A stretch of DNA of 64,000 bases from NCBI GenBank assembly GCA_051861445.1, contig JBHYCS010000004.1:123351-187350 (forward strand), in the 5' to 3' direction. The position numbers and the translations under genes are program-made. The stretch's first letter is position 1, and every line of letters starts with the position of its first letter. Below the pieces are notes generated by a model. The model ran no database searches. It was not told where the DNA came from and saw only the letters and a list, made by a program, of their open reading frames with translations. Source of the DNA: Parasediminibacterium sp051861445 (GTDB lineage Bacteria > Bacteroidota > Bacteroidia > Chitinophagales > Chitinophagaceae). Positions 43,681 to 53,500 of the stretch are shown one piece after another.

Positions 43681-44622
43681 ATGAATCAAAAAATATTTTT
43701 ATCGCTCTTTGTCGTATTAAATGGAATTGTATTATATGGTCAAACTCATTATGATAACGCAATTACATGCTTTGAAAAAAAAGATAACAATCAAGCATTG
43801 AAATATATAGATAGTGCATTACAATTAGATCCATCGAATATTGAATATTTAATATTAAAAGGTCAAGTTTATTATTCTTTAAAAAAGTATCAGGATGCGT
43901 ATAATATTTATACAAAAACTATTCTTTTGAAGCCTAAAGAAAGTATTGGCTACAATCAAAGAGGATTGTTGCTAAATGCATTGCAAGAGACCGAAGCCGC
44001 AATAAATGACTTTACTGATGCGTTAAATTTTGAAAAATCCGATACCATTAGAGTAATGTTATTTTTAAATAGAGGTGCTGCCAAGATAAATATTCGAAAT
44101 TTTGAAAGTGCGTATAACGACTTTTGGAATGCCTATAAAATTGACTCTTTAAATATTGGTGTTTTGAACAATTTAGCTACTGTATGCGATGAAGTCGGTA
44201 AAGGTGAACAAACCCTGTCTTATTTATATAAAATTATTAAGTTAGACTCAACATTTATTGGTGCTTATGGAAACATTGGTTTTAAGTTGCAACAAATGGG
44301 AGACTATAAAAAATCTATTCTGTATTTTGATAAAATCATTTCATTAGATAAAGACGAACCTTTGGCTTATAACAATAGAGCGTTTAGTAAGCATAAAATT
44401 GGAGATAACGAGGGTGCGTTATTAGATGTCAATTTATCAATTAAACTATATCCATCAAACGCTTATGCTTTTCGTAATAGAGCATTAATTTTTGTAGCAT
44501 TACAAAAGAATGATAAAGCTTGTAAAGATTTTGAAGAGGCGTTGAGACTTGGATTTACGAAAATGTATGGAGATGAAATAGAGAAATTACAAATAAAGTA
44601 TTGTAAATCAACTCTTTTCTAA
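43681..44622 (+). CDS. Exported TPR-repeat protein
   Basis: A 313-residue protein with a signal peptide (MNQKIFLSLFVVLNGIVLYGQ) and seven or eight tetratricopeptide repeats filling the rest. Repeat starts include ITCFEKKDNNQALKYIDSAL, LKGQVYYSLKKYQDAYNIYTK, NQRGLLLNALQETEAAINDF, GNIGFKLQQMGDYKKSILYF and NNRAFSKHKIGDNEGALLDV. TPRs bind peptide partners, so this is likely a periplasmic scaffold. No partner is obvious: the neighbours are acyl-CoA dehydrogenase and a GtrA protein. Confidence 0.88.
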   Translation: MNQKIFLSLFVVLNGIVLYGQTHYDNAITCFEKKDNNQALKYIDSALQLDPSNIEYLILKGQVYYSLKKYQDAYNIYTKTILLKPKESIGYNQRGLLLNALQETEAAINDFTDALNFEKSDTIRVMLFLNRGAAKINIRNFESAYNDFWNAYKIDSLNIGVLNNLATVCDEVGKGEQTLSYLYKIIKLDSTFIGAYGNIGFKLQQMGDYKKSILYFDKIISLDKDEPLAYNNRAFSKHKIGDNEGALLDVNLSIKLYPSNAYAFRNRALIFVALQKNDKACKDFEEALRLGFTKMYGDEIEKLQIKYCKSTLF

Positions 44623-44650
44623 ATTAAGAAACATTTGTTTTTGAAATAAT

Positions 44651-45145
44651 CTACTTCTTTCCTTTAAACGTAAAATATTTTTGAGAAACATAGCTAAATG
44701 CAACCACAAAAACAGTTGTCATTAATTTCGATGGAGTAGGATACCAACCAAATACTTCTATAAATAACTTTAAAAACACGTAGTTTAAAACCAAACAAAT
44801 TAAAACTACAGTTAAATATTTTATTAATTGTGCGGTTTTACGAACTGAGGTTTCTTGAAAAACAACATATCTACTCAGGTAAAATCCAATAGGAAACGTA
44901 ATTACAAATCCTAATAAAAAAGCAGCAATATGTGCACTTACTGCGAACCCATTAACATGTATAGCTGATTTTTGAAACAAATAATTGTACGAAACAAAAA
45001 ATAAAACAATATCTAAACTAGTATTAAATCCGCCACAAGCAGCATATCTAAAAGTTTGTAGTGGCATTATTTTTTTAAACATCGGATAAAACCAATCAAC
45101 CGTATTTAAAATAAGGCTACTAATATATTCGTGTATCTTACGCAT
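44651..45145 (-). CDS. GtrA family membrane protein
   Basis: 164 residues from the ATG of MRKIHEYISS. It has four membrane helices and the GtrA pattern FRYAACGGFNTSLDIVLFFVSY near the first helix, PIGFYLSRYVVFQ after the second, and SYVSQKYFTFKGKK at the end. GtrA proteins are thought to flip undecaprenyl-linked sugars in glycan or teichoic-acid modification. No glycosyltransferase gene is adjacent. It is divergent from argS with a 59-base gap, and the longer start into argS territory is unlikely. Confidence 0.88.
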   Translation of the reverse strand: MRKIHEYISSLILNTVDWFYPMFKKIMPLQTFRYAACGGFNTSLDIVLFFVSYNYLFQKSAIHVNGFAVSAHIAAFLLGFVITFPIGFYLSRYVVFQETSVRKTAQLIKYLTVVLICLVLNYVFLKLFIEVFGWYPTPSKLMTTVFVVAFSYVSQKYFTFKGKK

Positions 45146-45176
45146 AAATGGCGGCAAAGGTAAGCAGATACACTGT

Positions 45177-45184
45177 TATATTTG
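45177..45184 (+). promoter_or_regulatory. -7 promoter element of argS
   Basis: TATATTTG matches the Bacteroidota -7 consensus TAnnTTTG and lies 20 bases before the chosen argS ATG. No good -33 TTG is present at the expected distance. Confidence 0.5.
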
Positions 45185-45204
45185 CAGCCCAAAATGTTAA
45201 GAAC

Positions 45205-46983
45205 ATGAGTGTTGTAGCACAAATAAAACAAGTAACTGCACAAGCAATAAATTCATTATATAGCACAGAAATAGCCCAACAATCTATTTTAGTAAACGCT
45301 ACAAAACCAGAATTTGAAGGCGATTATACTGTGGTTCTTTTTGCTTTTGTAAAGCAACTTAAAAAATCTCCCGATGTTTTGGGTGAAGAATTAGGAACAC
45401 ATTTGGTAGCTACACATCCACAATTATTTACTGCTTTCAATGTAATAAAAGGATTTTTAAACCTAAGTATTGCACACACTTATTGGTTAGACTTTTTACA
45501 ACAAGCGTATGCCAATAATCAATATGGAATTACCGCTGCTACTGGTAAGAAAGTAATGGTAGAATATTCTTCTCCCAATACCAATAAACCTTTACATCTT
45601 GGTCATCTAAGAAATAATTTTTTAGGCTTTAGTATAGCAGCAATTTTAGAAGCTAATGGTTACGAAGTAGTAAAAACCTGTATTGTAAACGATAGAGGCA
45701 TTCATATTTGTAAAAGCATGATTGCTTGGCAATTATTTGCCAATGGTGCAACTCCTGCATCTACAAATCAAAAAGGCGATCATTTTGTAGGTGATTATTA
45801 TGTAAAATTTAATGATGCATATAAACTTGAAGTAGAAGATTTAAAAGCCAAAGGATTATCGCAAGAACAAGCAGAAAAAGAAGCCCCAATAATGAAAGCG
45901 GCTCAACAAATGTTGATTGATTGGGAAGCTGGAAAGCCTGAAGTTATTGAATTGTGGAAACAAATGAACGAATGGGTATATAGCGGTTTTGATATTACTT
46001 ACAAACAAATTGGAAGCGATTTTCATAAAACCTATTATGAAAGTGAAACGTATTTGTTGGGAAAAAATTTAGTAGAAAAAGGATTGGAAAAAGGCGTTTT
46101 TTATCAAAAAGAAGATACGAGTGTTTGGATAGATTTAACCAACGATGGATTAGATGAAAAAATTGTGAGAAGAAAAGATGGCACCTCTGTTTACATTACA
46201 CAAGACATTGGTTTAGCCGAACAAAAGCAAGCAGAATTTAATGCTGAAAAAAGTATTTATGTAGTAGGAGATGAACAGAACTATCATTTTAAAGTATTGA
46301 AATTAATCTGTACAAAACTTGGCTTACCTTCTGCTGATGGCATTTTTCATTTAAGTTATGGAATGGTAGAATTACCAACAGGTAAAATGAAAAGTAGAGA
46401 AGGAACAGTAGTAGATGCAGATGATTTAGTGGCTGAAATGATTGCTATTTCTCAACAAAAAACCGAAGAACTAGGTAAAGTAAAAGATTTTACCAATGAA
46501 GAATTAAAGCAACTATACCATACAATCGGTTTGGGTGCTTTAAAGTTTTTCTTGCTACGTGTAGATCCTAAAAAGAAAATGATTTTTAACCCCGAAGAAA
46601 GTATTGATTTTCACGGGTTTACAGGGTCATTTATTCAATATACGTTTGCAAGAATAAAAAGTATTTTACGCAAAAATGCTATTGAGTTAAGCACAACAAC
46701 AAGTACTGCTGATTTATTGCCTTTAGAAAAGCAATTAACGATAGAATTAGAGCAGTTTGCAACGATTTTACAAGATGCTGCTACAGAAAACGATCCATCA
46801 AAAGTGGCTATTTATTTGTTTAATGTAGCAAAAACATTCAACTCGTTTTATGCAGAACATTCAATTGCCAATGCAGAAACTGCCAATAAAAAAACCATTA
46901 GGTTACAATTGGCTCAGTTAACAGCACAAGTAATTGCTACAGGAATGCGTTTATTGGGAATAAATGTGCCTGAAAGAATGTAA
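45205..46983 (+). CDS. argS: Arginyl-tRNA synthetase
   Basis: 592 residues from the ATG of MSVVAQIKQVTAQ; a longer start at 45148 would lie upstream of the promoter element and add unlike sequence. It is a class I synthetase with an N-terminal additional domain, the HIGH-type motif in SSPNTNKPLHLGHLRNNFLG (about 125-144), a GDEQNYHFKVLKL segment, the KMSKS-equivalent GKMKSREGTVVDADDL, and the DALR anticodon-binding C-terminus ending in LLGINVPERM. A typical complete enzyme. It is followed by tRNA-Leu. Confidence 0.96.
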   Translation: MSVVAQIKQVTAQAINSLYSTEIAQQSILVNATKPEFEGDYTVVLFAFVKQLKKSPDVLGEELGTHLVATHPQLFTAFNVIKGFLNLSIAHTYWLDFLQQAYANNQYGITAATGKKVMVEYSSPNTNKPLHLGHLRNNFLGFSIAAILEANGYEVVKTCIVNDRGIHICKSMIAWQLFANGATPASTNQKGDHFVGDYYVKFNDAYKLEVEDLKAKGLSQEQAEKEAPIMKAAQQMLIDWEAGKPEVIELWKQMNEWVYSGFDITYKQIGSDFHKTYYESETYLLGKNLVEKGLEKGVFYQKEDTSVWIDLTNDGLDEKIVRRKDGTSVYITQDIGLAEQKQAEFNAEKSIYVVGDEQNYHFKVLKLICTKLGLPSADGIFHLSYGMVELPTGKMKSREGTVVDADDLVAEMIAISQQKTEELGKVKDFTNEELKQLYHTIGLGALKFFLLRVDPKKKMIFNPEESIDFHGFTGSFIQYTFARIKSILRKNAIELSTTTSTADLLPLEKQLTIELEQFATILQDAATENDPSKVAIYLFNVAKTFNSFYAEHSIANAETANKKTIRLQLAQLTAQVIATGMRLLGINVPERM

Positions 46984-47024
46984 AAAGAAAACCTGAACTA
47001 TTACATTTGTACTCTCAAAAAAAT

Positions 47025-47108
47025 GCGGCGATGGCGAAATTGGTAGACGCACTACTTTGAGGTGGTAGCGACAGCAATGTTGTGGGAGTTCGAATCTCCT
47101 TTGCCGCA
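47025..47108 (+). tRNA. tRNA-Leu (anticodon GAG)
   Basis: A class II tRNA of 84 bases with a long variable arm. The acceptor stem is GCGGCGA/TTGCCGC, the anticodon stem CTACT/GGTAG with loop TTGAGGT (anticodon GAG), and the T loop TTCGAAT in GGGAGTTCGAATCTCC. Discriminator is A73. A TACATTTG -7 element lies at 47002-47009. Confidence 0.95.
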
Positions 47109-47109
47109 C

Positions 47110-47138
47110 AAGCCTTCTTTCAACGAGAAGGCTTTTTT
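47110..47138 (+). terminator. Terminator after tRNA-Leu
   Basis: An 8-bp stem (AGCCTTCT / AGAAGGCT) followed by a T6 tract, directly after the tRNA. Confidence 0.8.
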
Positions 47139-47202
47139 ATTTATAGAGAATCGTATGTTTATTGTAAATAAGCTAAATTCTTTATTACTCTCTAACACAA
47201 CA

Positions 47203-47679
47203 ATGAAGAAAAATATAACCTATAATAATCTATGTTTACTCATTACATTATTTTTTTGTACTGCTAACAATGATTTTTTTGATAAAAAATGTATTCTAAA
47301 ACAAGCATTTAATAATACTCAAATAGATACAGTTAGATATTTGAAAGAAGAAATCTATGCTCAAAAAGATAAATACATCGGAAAAACCTTACAACATTTA
47401 TTAAGTGATATGAAACTGAAACCAGTTTCTTTTTTTGTAAATATTCCAAGTAAAAACAGATATTATTTTGATGGTATTCAGCTAGTTTTTTGTTCATTTA
47501 ATAAGCCTTGTTATAGTTCCTCTGGACATGCTGAGTATATTGGTATAATATGGGATAAACCAATATTAAATGATACCATAAATGCATTGAGTAGAAAATA
47601 TAAATCTGATTGGAATGCTGAAGTTGAAAGTAAGCTCAAGAATATGATAATTAAAGATTTATACATCAGAAAGTATTAA
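47203..47679 (+). CDS. Hypothetical exported protein
   Basis: 158 residues from the ATG of MKKNITYNNLCLLITLFFC; longer starts would run back into the tRNA and its terminator. The first 22 residues resemble a signal peptide. The rest contains YAQKDKYIGKTLQHLLSDMKLK and FDGIQLVFCSFNKPCY, and ends with EVESKLKNMIIKDLYIRKY. I recognise no family. It is flanked by tRNA-Leu and an ECF sigma gene and has no clear partner. Confidence 0.65.
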   Translation: MKKNITYNNLCLLITLFFCTANNDFFDKKCILKQAFNNTQIDTVRYLKEEIYAQKDKYIGKTLQHLLSDMKLKPVSFFVNIPSKNRYYFDGIQLVFCSFNKPCYSSSGHAEYIGIIWDKPILNDTINALSRKYKSDWNAEVESKLKNMIIKDLYIRKY

Positions 47680-47829
47680 TTCATCATTTATATTAACTAT
47701 AAACATTAATCTTCCAATTTTACATATTGGAGATTCCCTCCTTCAAAAAATTCTTCAAAAATTCATACTTACACCTAAAGAAATGGTTGTACATTTCACA
47801 TACAAACCTCGTTTCTTTAATTTAAATAT

Positions 47830-48393
47830 ATGAACGAAAAAACATTACAAGCCGATTATTGGGTAAGTAAATATGCAGATATGCTGTATGCCTACACCGT
47901 TGTTAGAGTTAATGATACCAACGTTGCTGAAGACATTGTACAAGAAACTTTTTTAAGTGCTTGGAAAGGACGAGAAACCTATAACGGCGATGCTTCTGAA
48001 AAAAATTGGTTGTTTACTATCTGTAAAAACAAAATCATTGATTACTTCAGAAAAAAAGGAAATAATTTGGTGAGTTATGGAGAATTGGATACCAATAGTG
48101 GTGTTTTTGATGATCAAGACCATTGGACAAATGAGAGTGCACCTAAAAATTGGAAAACCAACGACATGCAACCTGTAGAAAGAAAAGAGTTTTATAGCAT
48201 TTTAGAAATGTGCAAACAAAAACTACAGCAATTGCAACAACAAGTTTTTGTGATGAAATACATGGAAGACATAGATTCTGATGAAATTTGTAAGGTATTA
48301 AACATTACACCGTCTAACTATTGGGTATTGATACACAGAGCTAAAATTCAGCTCAGAAAGTGTATGGAATTTAATTGGATGAAAATAGCCTAA
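47830..48393 (+). CDS. ECF-type sigma-70 family factor
   Basis: A 187-residue sigma factor. Region 2 is at about 8-75 (MLYAYTVVRVNDTNVAEDIVQETFLSAWKG, then WLFTICKNKIIDYFRK). A 45-residue linker is rich in Asp/Asn/Trp, and region 4 is at about 125-180 (LQQLQQQVFVMKYMEDIDSDEICKVLNITPSNYWVLIHRAKIQLRKCM). It is followed after 4 bases by a small HC2-type zinc-finger protein, the expected anti-sigma position. The long linker between regions 2 and 4 is typical of Bacteroidota ECF factors of this group. Confidence 0.9.
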   Translation: MNEKTLQADYWVSKYADMLYAYTVVRVNDTNVAEDIVQETFLSAWKGRETYNGDASEKNWLFTICKNKIIDYFRKKGNNLVSYGELDTNSGVFDDQDHWTNESAPKNWKTNDMQPVERKEFYSILEMCKQKLQQLQQQVFVMKYMEDIDSDEICKVLNITPSNYWVLIHRAKIQLRKCMEFNWMKIA

Positions 48394-48397
48394 TAGC

Positions 48398-48640
48398 ATG
48401 AAACGATTTTTTAGTATTACTTGCAAACAAGCGACCTACTTACTTTCTAAAAAAGAAGAAGGTAGGCTTACTTGGATAGAAAAATGGCGATTATCGGCAC
48501 ATTTGGGAATTTGTTCTTTTTGTAGATTATTCGAAATACAAACCAATTTCATAACACATCACGTTGCACATCAACAGGTAGATGCTTCTATGGCGGACAC
48601 CAAAAAGCAAGAAATAGCAGAACAATTAAAACAGTTGTAG
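48398..48640 (+). CDS. Small zinc-finger anti-sigma-like protein
   Basis: An 80-residue protein with TCKQATYLLSKKEEGRLTW and HLGICSFCRLF, the Cys...His-x3-Cys-x2-Cys arrangement of the zf-HC2 anti-sigma domain. No membrane helix is present, so unlike classical ECF anti-sigma factors it would be soluble. It begins 4 bases after the sigma factor and ends 3 bases before the convergent PdeM gene. The role as an anti-sigma factor is inferred from position plus the zinc motif. Confidence 0.75.
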   Translation: MKRFFSITCKQATYLLSKKEEGRLTWIEKWRLSAHLGICSFCRLFEIQTNFITHHVAHQQVDASMADTKKQEIAEQLKQL

Positions 48641-48643
48641 CTT

Positions 48644-49306
48644 TTACACTTTTACAATTTGCTGATTTACAATGGCAAAAATGGTATCTGTAGATATGCG
48701 TTTTAAAGGCATTGTACCTGTAAATCTGCTAAATGCTGGTAAGATTGCATGGTGTAAACCAAACCAAAAACAAGGAAACTGCAATCTTTGTCTACTCATT
48801 CCTTTTATAACAATACCAGGATGAATATGCCCACTAAACACATAAGGAGCTTTTGTTAAAGTGTGAGAAATGGGTGTATCCATATCATGTACAAAAGCAA
48901 AATGATTCATTAGTAAATATTGTTCATGTACACAAATGTTTGCGTCTACATACCATTGAGGTTTTAAAATATCATGGTTGCCTTTAATTAAATCAATTGT
49001 AACGTTTTCAATATCATTTCTCCATTTTAAAAACAGGTTTAATTCTTTATTGGCAACGCTATGAAACATATCTCCAACAACGATTAATCGCTTTGCTTTA
49101 AAATAAAAAATGCTATTAAACAAGCGTTGCAAATCTTCTTTGTAAATAGCAGCAGGAACAGCAATACCACTTTTTCTAAAATGTCCTGTTTTCCCAAAAT
49201 GCAAATCACTTACAATTAATGCGTTTTGGTTTTCCCAAAAAATGGTTCTATCAGCAGAAAGCCACAGTTGTTCTTCATCAATTGTATGTTCAACCAAAGT
49301 ATTCAT
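48644..49306 (-). CDS. pdeM: Ligase-associated DNA damage response endonuclease PdeM
   Basis: A 220-residue calcineurin-like metallophosphoesterase. The metal-binding motifs are in order: LIVSDLHFGKTGHFRKSG, VVGDMFHS, LIKGNHDIL and VFSGHIHPG. These match the PdeM family, usually encoded beside an ATP-dependent DNA ligase, an exonuclease-like protein and an Lhr-type DEXH helicase. The helicase is found in this window about 5.4 kb away (54685), and the ligase is not seen. The assignment to PdeM rather than a generic phosphoesterase rests on the FRKSGIAVP segment and overall length. Confidence 0.85.
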   Translation of the reverse strand: MNTLVEHTIDEEQLWLSADRTIFWENQNALIVSDLHFGKTGHFRKSGIAVPAAIYKEDLQRLFNSIFYFKAKRLIVVGDMFHSVANKELNLFLKWRNDIENVTIDLIKGNHDILKPQWYVDANICVHEQYLLMNHFAFVHDMDTPISHTLTKAPYVFSGHIHPGIVIKGMSRQRLQFPCFWFGLHHAILPAFSRFTGTMPLKRISTDTIFAIVNQQIVKV

Positions 49307-49405
49307 ACTGCTAATAACGTTTATTCTGTAATAATTTAAAATAAATGCCTACAAATAGTTTTATAGTTAATTATCTTTATCTCATTAACCAAAAAAACAA
49401 TTTTT

Positions 49406-49909
49406 ATGAGTGAATTTGAAAATGCTTTTTTAGAAGAAGAAAAAAAGCTTCCCAAAGGTTTAAACATACTTACTATTTTAACTTTTATTGGAAGTGGTTT
49501 GGGTTTATTAGGTGCTCTTTGGCAATTTTCTAGTGGAAAGAAAAATATCGAAGCAATGGAAAAGTTTTTATCTGATCCAACGTATGATTCAATGCCAGAT
49601 TTTGTAAAGAAAATGAATAACCCAGAAGCATTGGCTCAATTACAAAAAATGGAGGCCAATAAATTGCCACTATTGGTTTTAGGATTGGTAGGTGCTGGTT
49701 TATGTATTTGGGGTGCTATAGAAATGCGTAAACGCAAAATGAGTGGTTATTTTTCTTATGTTATTGGTAGTTTTTTACCATTAATTGGCTACATCGTTTT
49801 TCTAGGAACAGCATATGCTTCGTCGAGTAATTTTTTAATTGGAATAGGATTTACCGTGTTGTTTGTGTTGTTGTATACGTTTCAACGTAAGCATCTAATC
49901 AATAAGTAA
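49406..49909 (+). CDS. Hypothetical membrane protein (four helices)
   Basis: A 167-residue protein with a short acidic N-tail (SEFENAFLEEEKKLPKG), one helix at about 20-42, a soluble loop (about 45-85) containing KNIEAMEKFLSDPTYDSMP, and three further helices (90-165) ending in FQRKHLINK. I recognise no catalytic motif. Related proteins are annotated only as hypothetical in Bacteroidota as far as I recall. It is monocistronic with a hairpin downstream. Confidence 0.7.
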   Translation: MSEFENAFLEEEKKLPKGLNILTILTFIGSGLGLLGALWQFSSGKKNIEAMEKFLSDPTYDSMPDFVKKMNNPEALAQLQKMEANKLPLLVLGLVGAGLCIWGAIEMRKRKMSGYFSYVIGSFLPLIGYIVFLGTAYASSSNFLIGIGFTVLFVLLYTFQRKHLINK

Positions 49910-49931
49910 TTGCTTAAATTATTTTAGTACT

Positions 49932-49968
49932 AGGTTGGTAAACAATCAAAAGTTGCCAACCTTTTTTT
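49932..49968 (+). terminator. Hairpin terminator
   Basis: AGGTTGG / CCAACCT stem (with additional AAC/GTT pairing after a bulge) followed by a T7 tract, just after the four-helix membrane protein gene. Confidence 0.8.
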
Positions 49969-50008
49969 ATGCCATAAATACCTGTAGTTTCGCAGCAAAT
50001 TTATATGC

Positions 50009-50452
50009 ATGAGTACTATATTAACACAAGGAAAAATTCATACAGCAAAAGGTGTTTTAACCTTTGAATTGTACGACGATGCAACACCAATAGCTGTTGC
50101 CAATTTTAAAAAACTAGTAAGTGAAGGATTTTATAATGGATTAACATTTCACCGTGTAATTCCAAACTTTATGATTCAAGGTGGTTGTCCTGATGGAACA
50201 GGTGCTGGTGGGCCAGGCTATACCATTAATTGCGAAACCAAAACACCAAAGCAATTTCATGATAGAGGCGTAATGTCTATGGCACATAGAGGACCAAATA
50301 CTGGCGGTTCTCAATTCTTTATTTGTCATGCAAGAACCAATACACAACATTTAGATGGTGTACATACTTGTTTTGGAAAAGTTATTGATGGTGTAGAAAT
50401 AGTTGACTTGATTAGAGGTGGAGATGTAATGGAAAAAGTAGAGTTGATATAA
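50009..50452 (+). CDS. Peptidyl-prolyl cis-trans isomerase, cyclophilin type
   Basis: A 147-residue single-domain cyclophilin. FHRVIPNFMIQGGCPDGTGAGGPGY carries the catalytic Arg and the Phe/Met/Gln core, GVMSMAHRGPNTGGSQFFICHA follows, and LDGVHTCFGKVIDG is near the end. No signal peptide, so it is the cytosolic PpiB-like type. It accelerates proline isomerisation in folding. It lies alone between the membrane protein and the large envelope protein. Confidence 0.95.
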   Translation: MSTILTQGKIHTAKGVLTFELYDDATPIAVANFKKLVSEGFYNGLTFHRVIPNFMIQGGCPDGTGAGGPGYTINCETKTPKQFHDRGVMSMAHRGPNTGGSQFFICHARTNTQHLDGVHTCFGKVIDGVEIVDLIRGGDVMEKVELI

Positions 50453-50519
50453 AACTTATTAATTGATTTTTAACAGCATATGTTGATGTTTATGTAGCAT
50501 TGGCATATGCTGTTTTAAT

Positions 50520-53500
50520 TTATAATAAAGCCCTAATACTTGCTCTGCCAACATGAATGGTTTTGGTTTCTGTTGCTTTTCTACCTTCATAACTAAAGTT
50601 GATTTCTAAATTATTAATCAATCTTTTTGTAAACTCAATATTCCATAAATAATTTGTACCCGGTAACAAACCTTCTAGCATTATGTAGCTTGTTGTAGTA
50701 TTCGTTAATCCAGAGTATGTAATATTTGTGTTAGTAAATTTTACATTGATACTGCTGTTTTGCAAAGCATTGTATCTTGTTTCTAATAAAAGTGATTTTT
50801 GGGTAGATTTTTCACCACCATTTACTACACTATTTTGTTTTGTTCCATAGTTATAGCCTACTTGCATTCTAAATACAGTACCTACTATATAGCTAAGTTT
50901 AGGCTCAGTTAAAATCGTTTTTATCGCATAATTTCTATTGGCAAAAGAAGGAGTTTCTAAAGCTTGGTTGCCCATTTTTTGAGCTATTTCTAACGTAAAT
51001 CTTTGTTGAATATTCCATCTACTTTTTATGCTCCATTCATTAACGGTTCTACTTTCAAAACCATAGGTTAAAAGGCTTTTATTAAAGTTGCTAATACGGT
51101 TAATATCAATTCCCCAAACACTGCTAAATCTATTAAAACTAAGGGTATTATTGAAAATAGAGTTGAGGTAAATTAATGCTGTATCTGCAATTTTTTCGTT
51201 AAATGGGTTGAATGTTGGTGAGCCACTAGCAAGCTGTTTACTACTTGTTTGTAAAGCCGATTGCAAGCTAAATTTACTTAAAAATTGATGCCATTTCGAT
51301 TTGTTGTTTGCATTTAAAATTGCTTTCGGTTGAATTAATAAACTATAGTTAAACTGAGCGTAATTTGCTTTTACAAAATTATTGGTAGGCGTAAAAATTC
51401 GAATGTATTTAGCTTGATCTTGAAAAATGGCTATTTCAAATTCGTTTAGTTGTTGAATACCATCGTTGTTATAATCGTTCCAAGCATATTCTCCTCTACC
51501 TGCTTGCACTTCTACATAGGTAAAATCTCGTCTTTGTTCTTGTCCAGATCCTATTTCATATAAAGAATTGCCAGTGATAAAACCATTCCATTCATTGATA
51601 GCATATTCTATTCTTCCCAAAACACTGTTGTCGGCTTTTAAATTGGTAAGCTGTTGGGTAAAAACATTGAGTTGTCTGTAGGTAATATTTCCACGTAGTT
51701 GGTGTTTTTTACTTTGTAATAATTCTACTAAAAAATTATAATTATGGCTTCTATCAGTTCGTTTTAATTGTTGTTGCAGTGGCAATACATCGCTTCTTGT
51801 GGTGTATGAAAATGTAAAGCGATTGTTTTTTTGTTCGTTACTTTTTATGTAAGCAGTTACAATGTCAAAGGCAAAACTATTGGCAGTAATGGTATCGGCT
51901 TGTTTGTTTTTTTGTTCGTTATGTTCTAATTCATACGTAATACCCAACACATAATTATTCCATTTCGAAAAAGTTTTTTGCATTTGTATAGATGGACGTA
52001 AAAAAAAGCCTTTCTCTGTATTTGTTTCAATATTGGTAAAATTAAAATGGCTTTTCAATTCCCATCCATTTACACGTTGTATATGTTGAATTTGTTGTTT
52101 AAATCCGTTGTAATTATCGCTTCTAAAATAGCCTGTAGCTGCATATTTAAAAGTATTTTCTTGTTGATCTTTTAATTCAACCGATGCTGTTGGTAAATGT
52201 TCATTCACCAAATTATTATTGGCATTTTGGATAAATGGAAGCCCCCAATCTCTAGCAAATTCTACGGTTCTTAATCTTTCCAAAGGTTTAAATTGTTCGT
52301 TTACCCATTCGTAACCAAAACTAGATACTATCGCTATTTTTTTTTGTTGAATAAATGCTGTTTTAGTGTTTTGTAGCTGCATTTTACCAGCATAGCCTGT
52401 ATTGTTTGTTTTGTCTTTAGAAGAAAAAGTATTTACATCGTAATTACTCAACGCAATATCTGCAATTAACTTGGTGTTGTTGCTAACTTGGTAAGCCAAA
52501 TTCATGCTAACCAATTGTTGTTTTTTAGGTGTTACTAAAAAAGTAGCGGGTTCAAAATTACCTTGCTTTACACCATTAATAGGAGGAATGTATTGATAAA
52601 CTTTTCCATTTGCTCCATTAAAAAGTGGAACATAGTTGCCTCTGTTTTGCCCAACTTCAATAAAATTGAGGTTGTATTTAGCACTGTCTTTATTGGTAGA
52701 ATACACAAAAATAGAATCGATATTATTAGGTGCTATTCGTTTAGCGTATAATATTTTATTGGTCGCAAAACTATCTATGCTTGCTACTTGATAAAATGCA
52801 TTTTGAATGCTATCGCCAATTGCTGCTAAAAACTGTTTTTGAGGATTGTCTAAGGTTTGATTGATGGGTGAATTTTTTGCATCGTTATTGTTGTATGCAC
52901 CAATTGTAAAGCTTAATTTTTTATTGATTTGTAAGGTATTAGAAGCATATAAAAAAGCGTTTAAATAGTTTCTATCTGCATATTCAAATTCTACTTGAAT
53001 ACGTCTATCTTTTGTAATCATTCTTTTGGGGGTAAATGTAATTTCGGCGGTATTATAATTGATAATGTAATCTTGGTCTTCACCCCTTTGTAACAATTCA
53101 CCATCAATAAATATGCGTTCTGTATTTGCCAATACTACAAAAAATAGTTCTCCATTGGCAGATTGTATTCTATATGGTCCCTGATTTCCTTCCTGACCTT
53201 GAAAAATATTTCTGGTAAATTTTCCCTTGGCAATGGCACCACTCACCAACAATCGATTAGAAGATTGTTTTCCAATTTTATGTTTTTGTTCAAACGAAAT
53301 TCCTTGAAGGCGTTTGTAAAAGCTTAAAAAGTACAAGTCGTTTTCACGTATATCAATATCGCCTAAATTCAATTCCCATTGTTGCTTTTTAAATTGAAGC
53401 CAAATTCTATCAAACTCATTCAATTGTTGTGTTGTGCCATCTGGCTGAATGGGAATATTGTTATCTGTAATTGCCGCAGAAAGTTGAATACTATCTCCAA

